64,000 nt of DNA from Alviniconcha marisindica (GCA_018857735.1 JABMCL010002957.1:241001-305000); one strand, 5' to 3'. Counted from the first letter of the stretch, positions 23,436-38,500 are shown. Program-made: numbers and translations. Notes: a model not told the origin generated them from the letters alone.

Positions 23436-24882
23436 CCATGACTTCAGTACTTGTGCATGTCTGTTGCAAGGACATAAATGTTTACTGTGCTTTCTTTTGA
23501 AATTGGGAAAAGTGCTACTACTAGTTCTGGATAAAATACCTAGGAATCAGTTAGCTGGATTTCTCTTTAGTGATTTTACAGAGAACGCTCCTTTGGTTCA
23601 GTACACTTTTACTGTGTTTGCAATTTTTTGTTGTTGGACTTGGAGGTGACTAAAGTGTTACATATTATGGAATTATGTTTACAAATTATGTAATGGGTTA
23701 TTAGTTAATTAAGCTCTTTTATGGACCACTGGCCTGTGATAATGCACAGATCAAAGTGTAGAATGCATGTCAAGGAATATTTTCTTACCCGATTACACTT
23801 TTTTGGTATTCCCATAATTATGCAGACTGTGTGAAGCAGCTGCTACCTAGGAGACAAGGCCCTTATGGAAATACACTCAATGTTGAATTCAATTTTGTGT
23901 GTGTGTGCCATTGAAAACAACTGATTCCAAATCCAGTGAATAATGTTCCCTGTTATTGTTAATTAAGTGTCCATCTTCTTTTGACTGCTTGTACTTGTAG
24001 CCAGATTGCATGCTCAATTTAATTATTTTTTTTTACCTCCCTGCCCTTGATTTACTTACTGATTTTCATGCTGATAAGGATGATTTTCAGTGATTTGATT
24101 AGTAATATGTAATGCCCAGATAAATGCAGGATCAAACACAATTCATTATCACAAGTCTGTTTCACTGTTCATGTCATCTGATGTTTGAAGAGGATCCAGA
24201 AAAAGAAAAACAACAACATCAAACAAACTGGATGCACTGACAATGCAGAGCTTAGAAATTTATACAGAATTCCTGGTAGTTGTAGGCATTTAAAACACAC
24301 ACAATTTTGTATTTTAACCTACTCCATGCATAACTGAGTGAAACTCTGATACTACAATAGTTCTGGATTCTCAGGAAGAGCAGCAAGAACACCAAGGCTG
24401 CATTAAGATATTGTTATGCACTGCATAGTTATACAAGGACTATCTTCAGCCATAATAAGCTCCTCATGTAACATCATCCAAAGTCCAGAAATGAATGAAT
24501 CCTCTGAAGATGGTATGTGGATGCCCATGTGGTGGGGTAATAGAAAATGGTCACACATGCAGTCCTGTCCCCATGTGGAATGCATTTGTCAGTGTACAGT
24601 TGCGTTATAAATACCGGGTGACCCTCCAGAGTTTTCAGCTGGTGAACTCTACAAGGTGAAGTCTAATTGTCTTGCTAAATGAAAGTGCAGGCATGTGGTG
24701 TTGATTTGTCAAAGTTGTGAAATTAAACCTTTATTTTTTGTGCAAATTTTACTAGACTTGGTCGAAATGCTCTGTCCTGAGTGATCAATGGGGCCCTGAG
24801 CTTTTTGTCTTTGAATAGATAATGGACACATTTCCAGACCATTTGATGTCAGTCTTCTCTGGTGCCATGTAATTTTAAGCCA

Positions 24883-25281
24883 GATATTTTGTTTAAACAG
24901 TTTAAACATTTGTGTGACATCATTGATGAAACCTATCTCTTCATAACAGTCACAGTGATGTTAGATCTTTTTTAAATGCATAGTGACAGAGAATCTGGAG
25001 AGTTGTTGACTATTTACCTTTTGGATTGGAATCAGTCAGTCACCTGAGCTTGTGCTACTGTTGGTTTGTTATGATATTTTGTTTAAACAGTTTAAACATT
25101 TGTGTGACATCACTGATGAAAACCTATCTCTTCATAACAGCCACAGTGATGTTAGATCCTTTTTAAACGCATAGTGATAGAGAATCTGGAGAGTTGTTGA
25201 CTATTTACTTTTTGGACTGGCACCTTTTGGATTGGAATCAGTCAGTCACCTGAGCATGTGCTACTGTTGGTTTGTTATGAT
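24883..25281. repeat. Tandem duplication, unit about 190-209 bp
   Basis: Two units begin GATATTTTGTTTAAACAG (24883 and 25073) and end GCTACTGTTGGTTTGTTATG. The second has a 23 bp internal repeat of TTTTGGA-type sequence. They lie between AP4E1 and SRP72. Confidence 0.85.
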
Positions 25282-26807
25282 ACGCCCAGTTGTTACAAAT
25301 AATATAACTATTACTAATGCATGATTTGCTGAGGGTTGCCCATCAGTGTGGCTGCATTCCTTGCTATTTATTCAGTTCACAATACAAAAAGAGTTCAAAC
25401 ACACTGTTTGGTTTTTGCGTGTGTGCTATTTTTAATGTTGGAGAGAGACGGGGTGTGTGTGTGTGTGTGCGTGCGTGCGTGCAATACTGACCATAAGAAA
25501 TGCAACCTATTTCTGTGAAAGAAATGTTTTGGTCTGGGAATCCGAATCATAGTTTGTATGACCATGTATTTTGTGAACAATGACCAGAGCTTTCAATCAT
25601 CTTCATAATCTCTGCACATTCCCACAAACATAAGTCATCACACAATAGATCTGATGGCATAGTTCACATTTTAATTCCATCACAAGAATATGAATTTAAT
25701 GGCAGTTGCAGCTTCACCTGGCAAAGGTGAGCCTTCATTGCATAAAATCCCCACATCATGCAATGTCTCAGTGCGACAGAATGAGACATGGTCTTTGAAA
25801 TCTTTTTTTTTCCCCCTGTTTAGACCTTTTTTCTTTTCTTTACAGTTACTGTATGATGTAACACTTTACCAATTCTTCTTCATGGGTGAAATCAGTCCCT
25901 TTACAACGTGCAGTGTACTGTCAAAGTAGATGATGTTCCCACCGGTAACTATCTTTTCCCTGCAGAGAATACAAGATTATCAGACCCCTTCTCCTTTACA
26001 ATGTGCAAGATGTGCCTATGGGGTACTGGCGCTAAATTCACAACAATCTGATAACTGCCCTACCTCCTGCCTGCACCAGTACCTCATGTAAAAAAAGACA
26101 TCTAGGAATTGTACCTTATCTGCAGTACTGCTATTACCTCTTCAGGGACAACTCGATGTTAAACAATTTGAACCAGTAACTATTTGCTTGTCGGCATGTT
26201 CCTTCTTTTTTTTAAACTGAACTTGTGAAGCAACGTACACTGTGATGTTTCAGGACAGTTTCAAGGGATCTTTACAATACTGACACATGCTGAGCAGACA
26301 TCACATTTTTGCCACTGGAGATGGAAGAGAAAAAAATAACCAAGTTAGATATTTACTTACTGGAGAGAAAGAAGAAAAAAAGACACTGACATGAAACATC
26401 CACAGTCAGCATGCTAAAGAACAAGAACCACATTTTAACAGCAAAGAAAAAGGCAAGAGGCTTCACCTTTTGCGTGTGCGTGCGTGTGTGCACATACTAA
26501 ATTTAGAAGAGAATGATAAAACAAGACTTCATTCATTCTGGCACAGCCACATACAACACCTTACCCCAGATATACACATCAGACCCTGTCACCACAGACA
26601 CAACCTCAAGTGTGCAAATCGACAAATCTAAAAATCCTGACCTTAGGCTGCAGCTCCAGGGTCCATGGAGAGCAGCCCGCCTGCAGAAACCCTGGGGAGC
26701 AAAACTCCAAACAACAAGAGTTGTGGACTTCTACGATTAATTTGGAGCTCCTTTCTGGCACTTCACAGAGAGCGTGACACCAAATACAATAATATCCAGT
26801 CATAATA

Positions 26808-26993
26808 CTGCCCCAAAAGTGATGACGCAAGACCAGAGAGTGGTTTGTTAGAATTATCGGGTCAAGCACATTACCAGTCAAAATCAGGAATTTCCTGTGA
26901 CTAATGCCCCAAAGCAATGTTGTGAGACCAAAGGGCGGTTTGCTACCAGGTTGAGCACACCGGTCAAACTCGGGGAAATTTTCTGTAACTAAT
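26808..26993. repeat. Degenerate twofold repeat near the SRP72 3' end
   Basis: Two units of about 97 bp share ATGCCCCAAAGCAATG-like, AGACCAAAGGGCGGTTTGCT and GTCAAACTCGGGGAAATTTT patterns. They lie within 260 bp of the SRP72 stop and may be in its 3' UTR. Confidence 0.55.
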
Positions 26994-27066
26994 TTTCAAT
27001 CGGAATTATTTTAAGGGAGTTGGGGTTTTGTTTTGTTTTTCACCACAGCTAAAATGTCACAAGAGT

Positions 27067-29548
27067 CTACCACTTTGACCCTTTCTTTTTTTTCTTTTTC
27101 TGGGCTTGAGCGGGTTTCTGCTGCCGCGGTCCTGCGGTGGGTTGCGGGGAGGCCGTTGCTGCAGAGGCCGACTGGGTGGACGATGAAGATCCTGGTCGCG
27201 GGGACGATGGGTCACTGCTGCCCCCTGGTGACGGCTTGCTGGCATCCCTGTGCATGGAGGGAGATTGACAAATAAATAATGATGCCCAATTGGGATAGAT
27301 AAAAAAAATATATTAAAAAATCCCAATCTGGGAGATAGATAAAAATAAAAAAAAGTCCCAATCAACTATGATGGTTATATCAGGGTGAGGTAAACAGGAG
27401 ATTGTGTTGACAATCTTTCACTGACATTATTTGCATAGCAGACAGGCTGACTTGTGTACTTACACTGGTATGCACAAGGGTAATTTTACTGGGACAGACA
27501 AATCAAAATGTGTACCTAGTAATCTTTCTCTCTTTCTTTTAAAAATTACACTCTTTTGGTACACCTAAAACTTCATAAAGATTTTTCATTTTTAAGGAAC
27601 AAGAAAACAAAAGCTCTGTGACCATATACATACGGAATAATCATGAAAAAACTGTCACAAAGCCTTTCTAGATCTTGTCCCAAAATCCTCCCTAATCGCA
27701 AATGAATAAATGAACACATATATTATAGTGTACCCTCCTGCAGTCAAGTATACTTACAAATCGGTTGCAACCATTCCTGATCCTTGTGTGCCTTTACCTG
27801 TTGAATAAAATGGGCAACAGTCATAGAGATGTGTATCCTGATGTTCACACGGAATGTGTAATGTACACTCTTGTTCCTCCACTGAACCAAGATCTGCTTT
27901 TATGCCAGTACTCTGCCTGAGTGGAAGGAGACACTGCATGTACATGGAGTGATGTACTCATGAATATACAGGAGTGGTGACATGTATGATTCCGAACAGA
28001 AACAAATACACATGAGACTAAATGTACAATCACTTAACATGGAAGAATATAACTAAAAGGACACGTGGACACGGTGACACCAGTATACCCCACTCCAACC
28101 TTTATTTCAGTGGGGTATATCAATAAACTGGAAATTACAGAAGTTTAGGTGATTGGCAACACGTAGACTCCTTAAAATCAAGCATTCAAATAAAGTTTTA
28201 AAAAACACAAACACAAAGCAAACTAAATCAGACATGCATATAGTTTTCAAGGCTGTAAAAGCTAAATACACTTTCAGTTCAACTTACCAATGTCTTTCCT
28301 CTTGTCTTTCCTCTTGCCACGGAAGTATGACCTTTCTCTGCGTGGTAACCATCTCTCTGGATCCAAATCACCAACTTCAGTGGAGTGCTTAGGCAGCTTG
28401 CCTGCAAGTACATCAAACAGGACCAGTTCAGTTCCAGATGGTATCTATGCACTTGAAAAAGCCCACCCATCTCTCACACGTTTCCCCAACAATGCATTTG
28501 AAACAGTTCCAATGTTCATCTGACTCATGATGGCCCTCCTTCATCCTTTCAAGGAAGATCATCTAAGGCTTCCTCTTTCCACACCTCTCTCCTCTGCGCG
28601 ATCAATGGTGTGACGTCCTTCGCTTTGTGCCCACAGGTAGTGTCTCAAGCTCCTCAACATCTTCAATCTTCCAAAAAGCAAGCCACTTGAATGGCCCAAG
28701 GTCTTTCAATCATGCAGCACGCTGGACCTTGCTTTCTCATCTCACCAAGAGGACTAGATGCTTAGTCCACCATCCCAGACTAAGAAGGGGGAGGAGGGTG
28801 CTGCCATAACTGAGATTCGAACCCACCTCCTCACGCCTGGCCCAGTGCCTTCCCCAATCAACTACACAATCTCCTTCTCCAAAGATGGGAAAGATGCAAA
28901 CTCAGATCTGCTATTCAATGCCCAAACAATCTGTTTCATGGATGATCCTGGTTAGTGATTTTGTCAACAGATCTAAGCATCTGTATCCTCCCTCTAATGC
29001 CAAGGTAGTCCATATTTCCCATGACACTCTGTCAACAAAGGCAATAATGGTTTCAGGGATCTTTCAGACCCTCCCTGTACATCTATTTCAGTATTCGAAA
29101 TGACACACACACACACACTCACACACGCACAAACAAGATATACAAGAAAATATCAGGTCTGGATGCTGTGTACTCACCCTTCTTCTTCTTCTTTTTCTTC
29201 TTCTTAAGTGGTACATCGCCAGACCTGAAACACAAAAAAAAGTGGGTGTACAAGCACTCACCACTGCCATATATTGAAGCAGCTAAAGATTTCTGTTTAC
29301 CATAATGTAAATTCAGCTAGTGAGTTGGTTACTCTTGGATTTTAATGTCCAACCGCACAGGCTAACCCTGTCAAAAATGATTAAAAAGCAGGGACAGGAT
29401 TTGAAAAATAATGAAGGTGAATGGACCGGAAAAGAAGAAATATTGTGTGAAAGAGAGTGCAAAATGTTGACGTTGGAACTATACACAAGAACAACAACAC
29501 ACACACACACACCCATCCACTCTCACATATATGTATTCTCTTTCTCTG

Positions 29549-29591
<43 letters not shown>

Positions 29592-32500
29592 GAAAATGCA
29601 AGACTACTGACGGTCCAGGGGAGGCCTCTCCTTTCTGTGTCTTCTTCATGTACTTGGGCCCCAGTGTGCTGAACGTTGTCTCCAGGTTGTCGACATCCAC
29701 ACTCCGAGCTATCTCGGACACAGGGGGTAGGTCTTTGCTGATTCTGTGCTGGGGTCAAGGAATCCGCAAGTTCTTGTCCTCCATCTTTTTCCCAAGATCT
29801 GTCCATTTCAGCGCAACTGTCGTCATACAACTAAAAGTAACCTCAATCGCATGCATGCTGGAGGTGTCATTTCAAATGCATTAGTATCTCTGAACCAGTC
29901 GATAAATAGCATGCACCTGACCACACAAGCCTTGAACAACAGATAAAAGGGCCAGCAAGTGGTGGCCATTTTAATGCTGGAGGTAGGTACTGCCCCCTAC
30001 ATATCATGGATCTGTGGGATTTAGAAAAATAAATGTTATCAATGTTTAATGCTTGCATTACAGTAATGACCAGACATCTTAGGTTTAAATCACAAAGAAT
30101 ACAAATATAACAGAGTACAAGAAAAAATCAGATGTCACAATGAACCTGTCATGAGCAACTGAAGAATTCAAACAGCCTGCTTCATTATCCACATCACCAC
30201 ATTAGCAGTGACACTGACCCTCTGACCAATACAATCAAACTAACTATGTGAACCACTGTAGTAACTGTCCTTAAGGATACTCTTTTGCCTTGGCAGTGTC
30301 AAAGTGGGAATAGGCAGAGATGAGCTGTGCCAGGATCACAGGATCTTTGGGATGGAGCCTGCAGACAGACATAGACAGTCAGCACAACCTCACATTCAGC
30401 AATACTACCAACAATAATAACACTGAATACTTATCTGCATCTCTCCTCTCTGTTTGAAGCACTTATTCTATTATGCTGTATTTTAAACACAAAAATAAAA
30501 AATGGATTGTAACAAATAAAAATCTGAAAATTCCATTTCACAGACCTCTCTTTCCCTCCCTACTGGAGTGCAACCAATCAATCAGCAACACTTTCTTTTC
30601 ACTTGTGGTGAAGATGGTATTCAGTGCACAGAAATGCCTACACATGCTCCACCTTCTCTGTCTATCAGAAGTTTCCCCAAAATGACATTTATGGGTTGGA
30701 AAAAAGTCAACTGGATCTCAAACACAAAGTGATATTTATGGGTAGGAAAAAAGTCAACTGGGTCTTCACCAGGAAACCAAACAATCAGCAAGATATTCCA
30801 CTTATTACTTCACAACAAAACAGAGACACTCTACATAAGGGCTTGAAATTTCCCTCTGCTCTGATGGTCTATGACCACTAAAAGTGCAGGTGGACTAGTG
30901 GAACTCTCCCTTCCACCAGCACTTGTAGCAAGAAACATCAAGCATTTTTTCAGCCCATGCTGCATGCACATCTCTCTCTAGTCTACCCCTCTCCTTCACT
31001 GGTGGTTTATTCATTGTCAACAACCAGTGAACATCACAGGGCACCAGTGAAGTTTGTGACTGCCAGCCCAACTAGCCATACACTGAACACAAAAGAGTGC
31101 AAAGAGCCAGACTGACTTTCTCTGGTCCTCCAACATCTGCGCTGCAACCTGAGAGTTTCCGTATTTCATCTGGAAGGAGGAGTTGGCCTGAGTCAGGACT
31201 GTCAGGTCTGAGGACTTGGGCTGCAACAAATGTAGCAAAATGTTATATTGCGGTTGTGGTCTTGAACACTTCTGGTCTCTATTCTCTGAACACTGTCTGT
31301 ACTCATGAAGGGTTAGGTTGGTGCGTGTACGTCATGACTACCAGGTGACTGGGCTCAAGATCCCCTCCAACACTGGGTTTGCAGCATCTCAAACAAATCT
31401 CTACTGATGATAAGCACCAGTTTATAAACTGACAGGCAATGGTAATGATTATACATGTTGTGGTTGGGTCCACCACTGTCCTACTTGCTATGCCTTGTCA
31501 CTCGAGCTGAAAGCTACACACCTGGAGTAAGAAACACAGGAGAATCCCACAGAATCAATACTCAACCTAACAACCTGAGGCAGCTGTAACTGTAGTGTAA
31601 GACATTTGACCCACAGAAGATTTATCCACAGGGATCAGAATCATCAGAAGTGATGTTTTACTACATTTCACTCCATTTTATTTTATTTGTATACTTTTAG
31701 ATTTGTTCTGCTGAAATGCATAATTGTCTTTTTTTTGTGTGGAATTCAAGTGACCCGAAAGGCAAATTTTCATTTGATGCATTTATTATGAATAATAAAG
31801 TTCTTTTGTACAATTTGTATTTGTATAAGAGGCATGACACACATGCCACTGTGTCAGCAGCAGGAGGAGACAGCTGCTTCTTATCTCATGAGCACAGAGG
31901 CTTGCAAATACCCGGTGGCTTCAGACAAGGGAACAAATCACAAACGCTGGGCAGCAGACTCACAGCACCAGTGTGCAGCTTCAACCGGGCCAGACATTTA
32001 ACCCACAGAAGATTTATCCACAGGGATAATAAATTTATTTGTTAAAAAAAGCACACACAAGAAACACCTGCAAGAAACCAACCTTGTTTTTCTTGTACCA
32101 ATTGACAGCACTGATGAGAGTGTCTGATGCTGCAGCAGCATCCTCCTGACTCATGTACAGTGTGACCAGGGCAGATACCTGACAACACAAGCATAAAAAC
32201 AAGGATGGTGACATCTGGTGAACCTGCAACATCCTCCATGTACAGTGTGACCAGGGCAGATACCTGACAACACAAGCATAAAAACAAGGATGATGACATC
32301 TGGTGAACTTGCAACATCCTCCATGTACAGTGTGACCAAGGCAGATACCTGACAAGACATACACAAAAATATGGATGGTGATATGTGAAGTTTCAACATC
32401 CTCCATGTACAGTGTGAACAGGGCAGATACCTGACAACACAAAGACAAAAATATGGATGATGATATGTGGTGAAGTTTCAACATCCTCCATGTACAGTGT

Positions 32501-35500
32501 GACCTGGGCAGATACCAGACAACACAAACACAAAAATAAGGATATCTGGTGAAGTTGTAACATCCTACTGACTCACATACAGTGTGGCCTGGGCAGATAC
32601 CCGACAACACAAACATACATACATAAAAACAAATATAACCCCTCAACAATTAATCACTGGCTTGTTTTTTTCGACACTCTGACCTCAAATGAAACATGTG
32701 TATGATAGTTTAACTATGAGGATGTCTGATGGAGTTGCTGCATCCTCCTAACTAGCGTACAATGTGATCATGGCAAATACCTGACAACTCAAACACAACG
32801 ATGATATCCAACACTAATGACGATGTCTGATACAGCTGCATGTTCCTCCCGACTCTTGCAAGCCATACACTGCAGATTTCTGTCATGCAAATAAGCTGTC
32901 TGTATAAATTCTCACGTGACCTGAAGACAAAGAATCTACCCACCACTCCTAATTTATACTGCATATCTCCGAGCGCCTTGAGAGCATCACATGCTGCGTA
33001 CACCTTTCCTTGACTGAGGTAGATCTGAACCTTCATCAGCTGCAGACTCAAATGCTTGTCTGGATGCTGCTCTGCATACTCCTGCAATCAGCATCAGCAT
33101 CACCATCACAAAACTGGCCAAGTACAGATGAACTTTTCCATCCCTGTGAAAATTCCATGACCATACATTCACTAAGTACAGATGAACCTTTCCATCACAA
33201 TGAAAATACCAATACCATAAGTTCATGTACAGAAGTACTTTTCCATCACAGTGATAATACCATTACCACAATTTCATTAAGTACAAATGAACCTTTCCAT
33301 CACAATGAAAATACCATTACCACAATTATATGCACAGTGGGACCTTCCCATTGCAGTGATAATACCATCACCACAACTTCACTAAGTACAGATGAACCTT
33401 TCCATCTCTATGAAAATACCATTACCACAATTTCATTAGCAATTCACCAGTGACTGTGTGAACGTGCCCATGCCCACATGTTTGTGAGTGCATGCACATA
33501 CATGTGAACATACTCCACTAGGACACCATTACCTGCAAGAGAGCCACTCCTTTGTCAATGTTCTTGTCCTTGACATGCTGTGCAGCGCAAATCAGAACAC
33601 AGGACAGCAGATCTGGGTTATGCTGCAGCAGCTCCCCAGCCTGTTTCAAGCACTGCTCACCCTGTACACAGAGAGAAAAAATCCCCACTGAAATGCATCA
33701 TGCAAATCAACCCAAAATATGATTTAAAAAATCTCTCTGTATGTTTTCTGGGAAAGTCAAAGACCATCATGGAGGAAGTGGGTACATAGGTGTCTGGGCC
33801 TAAAACAACCTCAGTAGGTTAAGAAAATCAACCCATCTTTCATTAACTGCTTCATTGCCCAGTCTGACCAATTTCTGGGCTGAAATGTGCTCACACATGT
33901 CTGCAAACAGTACATTTCCCAATCCTACATATAACAAATATTGTTTTAATACTGTCCATTTTGATAGAAATCCTTTCACATGCTTGAACAAGTCAAGGAA
34001 AAATGGCTTTCGTTGGTCAGTTTCAAGTGACACTGTGGCAGTTAGATAAAGTACAAGATTATAGGCCTTCCAAAGTTTCCATGCTGAAGAAAACAATCCT
34101 CAGCTGGAATAAATGTTCACCAAACAGTGATCACTGACCTGATTAGAATACAGGTGTAGGAGACACTGGTTGACGGCAATGGTTTGCTTCTGCAATGCCG
34201 TCAGCTTGGCCTTGACGCTGTCCACAGTGGCAGACTTCATCTTGCGCTTGGAATCAAAGACATTCTGGTCCTTGTTGATGGTCACAATGTTGTTGGACAG
34301 CACTGCCCCCAGACCTGTATCAGCTGGTCTGAATAACAGAACAAAAAGTATGCTGGTCTGAACAACAGAACAAAAAGTATGCTGGTCTGAACAACAGAAC
34401 GAAAAGTATGCTGGTCTGAACAACAGAAGGAAAAGCATGTCAGTGCAGCAGACCTTGTTCATGGTCACACTACCTACTTGTTTTTGTGAAGACCTTCCTC
34501 CACTAAATCTGGCTAACTTTGCCCAGGTAAAGCTAACTGCAAAAAGGCCCTGTCGGTGCACCTGTCTGTAAGTCACTACCGCCAGGAGTTGAAGAAATGC
34601 CTGCTAAATTTAGATCATCTAGGATCAGACAAGGCTGGAAGTCAAGAGGTGCCCCCTCCCCTTTTCCCCTCATCTGACTGTATTCCAATATTTTGCCAGT
34701 GGGATGCAAGCCACAATGATGAGTCAGCATGGCATTTTCCCACCCAACTCCTTCCGCCACTACAAGCTTTTTTCTCACCTCACCTGATTTTGCTGCACCA
34801 AGTTGTACAATCAGTCTCATCTCACCTGTTCTTCTGCATCAAATTACACAAAGATGGTTGACACCTTTGGGAGTCAGTCTCATCTCACCTGTTCTTCTGC
34901 ACCAAGTTATACAAGGATGGATGACACCGTTGGGAGTCAGTCTCATCTCATCTGTTTTTCTGCACCAAATTGTACGGTCAGTCTCATCTCACCTGTTTTT
35001 CTGCACCAAGTTGTACAGTCAGTCTCATCTCACCTGTTTTTCAGCACCAAGTTGTACAGTCAGTCTCATCTCACCTGTTTTTCTGCACCAAGTTGTACAG
35101 TCAGTCTCATCTCACCTGTTTTTCTGCACCAAGTTGTACAGTCAGTCTCATCTCACCTGTTTTTCTGCACCAAGTTGTACATCTGGGAAGCTTCCTCTGT
35201 GAGCCCCTTACGCTGCAACAGGTAACCCATCTGCACCCTGAAATCACCAAGTTCAGCAGTCAGTTAGGCATTCAGGGCTTACTGAAGTCCCATGTATTTT
35301 GTTACAAGTCTATGAGCAAATTTGTCGCCTTGCACTACAAAATAACCCTTGTTGTGTACCTGGTGATAATGCAAGTCCCAGTGTTAATGCCGGTTTATAT
35401 TTACTTTTTTTGCACCTGGGCTGGCTGTTAGTATGTTGACACACCTAGTTTGGACACAAAGAGTCCAGCAGTTGAGAAAATGTTGGGCTGAACATTACAA

Positions 35501-38500
35501 TCACTGCTGTGACCTTGACCTTCAACACATCAACCCAATCATTCCACAGCACACCCCAGCTTAGGATGACGTACCATCAAAGTGGGTATGGTTGCAAAAG
35601 GATCAGCACGGTTCAACTGATATAGCGGAAACAATCAGATTTTGATTACATGAGCCCTCACTGTGACCCTGACCCTGCAAATATCTAAACCAGTTTTCCC
35701 CCCCATGACACTCTAACTTACGATGATGCATCACCTTACCAAGTTCCTTTACAAAAGCTTCAGCAGTTCAGGAAATATTGTCCAGATAAACATTTGCTGA
35801 AATTTTGAACCTTGGCTGTGACCTTGATCTTGACCCCCACGCTCCAAGCTTTTCACAAGACACTACATTTGGTTAAAAATAGATCGCCACATTAGATGAT
35901 ATAGTAAAAAACAAGTAGTTTGGTTAAAAATGGATCGCCACATTAGATGGTATGGTAAAAATAGTCGTATTTCAACCATAACAGCCATGACCATGACCAT
36001 AATCTCAGAGACAGCAAATCAGTCTTTACACATGACAATCCAGCTCATGATGATGCACTACCATACCAAGTTTCAGAACACACTACCTGCACAAAGTCTG
36101 AACCAGCATCATTATGGGGTGGGGGTATAATTATCTGAGCATCATGCATTTAGTTTATCTAGGAAAAGTGGGTTAGCAGGACTTAGTTTATTCTCTTGTG
36201 TGTTAACTTGGGGGGGGGGTGTTGTTGTTATTCTCATGTGTGTTTTTTGAGGGTGGGGTCTTGATGCATGTGTGCGTGTGTGCTTTGGCCAAACAAATCC
36301 AACGCTGTCCAAAAGAAACTGAATCAACACAGGAACCTGACAATAGCGAGCTCTTCCTCCAGCTCTTCCTCCGTCAGATCGGAGTCACTGCGCAGGAATT
36401 CTGTGACAAACAACACAGCAGATGCCTTTGTAAACAGCATGCCCATAAAGTTGCCTCAAGCACAATAGTTTACACACAGTGGCAGTGAGAAATAGATAAA
36501 CTGACTAAATTGCATCTAAGCAAATCCAGGATTCATACGAAGCTAAAAGAGTTCAACGAAAATGAACATACTACTCTCCCACCTCCCCCCAAACATCCAT
36601 CAAATTATGAACTGCAAATATGTTAGAGCATCTCTCTATTTGATCAATGACAACTGACACACAAAAACAAATACATGTTTTTTCAAGGATACAATTAACT
36701 TACATACTCGAAACTACTCCATGCTAAGAGAAAGAAGGAAAAAAGCAAAAGCAAAAACAAAAAGCTCTGACAAACAAACCTTCAGCCTTTTTCAGTTTCT
36801 CCATGGCAGCCTCCAGATTGCCACGGCCAATCTGGTAGCAGGCATTGTTGTAGCAGATCTCATAGGAGTCTTCTTCCAGACCAACTTCATCCTGCCCAAC
36901 CAATGAATAGCACAATAGCACACTGTGTTTGGAGATTTAGCTTCAAATTTAATATTTCTTCACATCTAAGCTTTGGAATCAAAACAATTATGACACTTAC
37001 ATAAAACACATGTGAGTGTTGGGCATGTGTTGCTCTCAGGTGGTCCTTTGCAGTTGATAGGACATTAAAATCCAACTGCTAACAGTTACTAACTGTACGT
37101 ATGTATAAAAAAAAAGGAAAAAAAAGTGAAAACTAAGCTTGAACATCACTTTGCAGTTAAAAATGGCATGCAAGAGATGCTTTCTTGTGTACCTATTGAT
37201 TCCCAGAAATTCCTATTGCCTCCTGGCTGAACAGGTCAGGTGAATTAATGCAGACAACTCATGAGTTAATCACTGCATACGCTGTGTCAATGGTTATAGC
37301 ACTAATGCAGACAACTCATGAGTTAATCACTGCATACGCTGTGTCAATGGTTATAGCACTAAAGCAGACAACTCATGAGTTAATCACTGCATACGCTGTG
37401 TCAATGGTTATAGCGCTAATGCAGACAACTCATGAGTTAATCACTGCATAAGCTGTGTCAATGGTTATAGCGCTAATGCAGACAACTCATGAGTTAATCA
37501 CTGCATACGCTGTGTCAATGGTTATAGCGCTAATGCAGACAACTCATGAGTTAATCACTGCATACGCTGTGTCAATGGTTATAGCGCTAATGCAGACAAC
37601 TCATGAGTTAATCACTGCATACGCTGTGTCAATGGTTATAGCGCTAATGCAGACAACTCATGAGTTAATCACTGCATACGCTGTGTCAATGGTTATAGCG
37701 CTAATGCAGACAACTCATGAGTTAATCACTGCATACGCTGTGTCAATGGTTATAGCGCTAATGCAGACAACTCATGAGTTAATCACTGCATACGCTGTGT
37801 CAATGGTTATAGCGCTAATGCAGACAACTCATGAGTTAATCACTGCATACGCTGTGTCAATGGTTATAGCGCTAAAGCAGACAACTCATGAGTTAATCAC
37901 TGCATACGCTGTGTCAATGGTTATAGCGCTAATGCAGACAACTCATGAGTTAATCACTGCATACGCTGTGTCAATGGTTATAGCACTAATGCAGACAACT
38001 CATGAGTTAATCACTGCATACGCTGTGTCAATGGTTATAGCACTAATGCAGACAACTCATGAGTTAATCACTGCATACGCTGTGTCAATGGTTATAGCAC
38101 TAATGCAGACAACTCATGAGTTAATCACTGCATACGCTGTGTCAATGGTTATAGCACTCTGTGTCATGTGAATGAATGACTGGAGAACTCATCACATCCG
38201 TGACCCTCCCTGTCAGTATCAGTTTGTAAACTAGCATCAACATCAATGACTGGAAAACTCACCACATCTTTCACCCCCCACATCTGCAGAGCTGCCACCA
38301 CTGCCGCCACATTTGTCTGGCGCTCTGTGTCAAAGTCATCCTGATCAACAAAGAAATGGTCCATTTTTTTTCAGACATAATGTCATGAGGCCCATTCAAT
38401 CAATATTAATGAAATCTGTTTCTCTGGGACATTTATTTTCAATTGCTTCATAACTCTTCTTGATGTGTGCAGTCATTTTTGGATCTATTTCCCTACCACC

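Larger units (their letters stand above)
23436..27066. other. Intergenic / 3' UTR interval between AP4E1 and SRP72
   Basis: The two genes converge here. Apart from the listed duplications and short TG runs (25455-25480, 26472-26490) no open frame resembles a protein. It should contain both poly(A) sites, which I cannot place. Confidence 0.5.

Noticed and set aside
31600..32026. Direct repeat of about 32 bp (ACCCACAGAAGATTTATCCA...) 391 bp apart as terminal repeats of an element
   Set aside because: There are no target duplication, TG/CA ends or internal signals; a simple local duplication is as likely.
33100..33440. 54 bp array as another exon-edge minisatellite (SRP72 exon 11)
   Set aside because: Similarity between the unit and the exon border is limited to a few bases, too weak to claim.
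34780..38158. Regularly repeated units resembling a CRISPR array
   Set aside because: Units are contiguous tandem repeats without unique spacers and lie in a eukaryotic gene.
37455..38171. Long open frame of 238 codons made of a 19-residue repeat
   Set aside because: It is the 57 bp minisatellite read in its one stop-free frame, antisense in an SRP72 intron; no start context or other coding sign.
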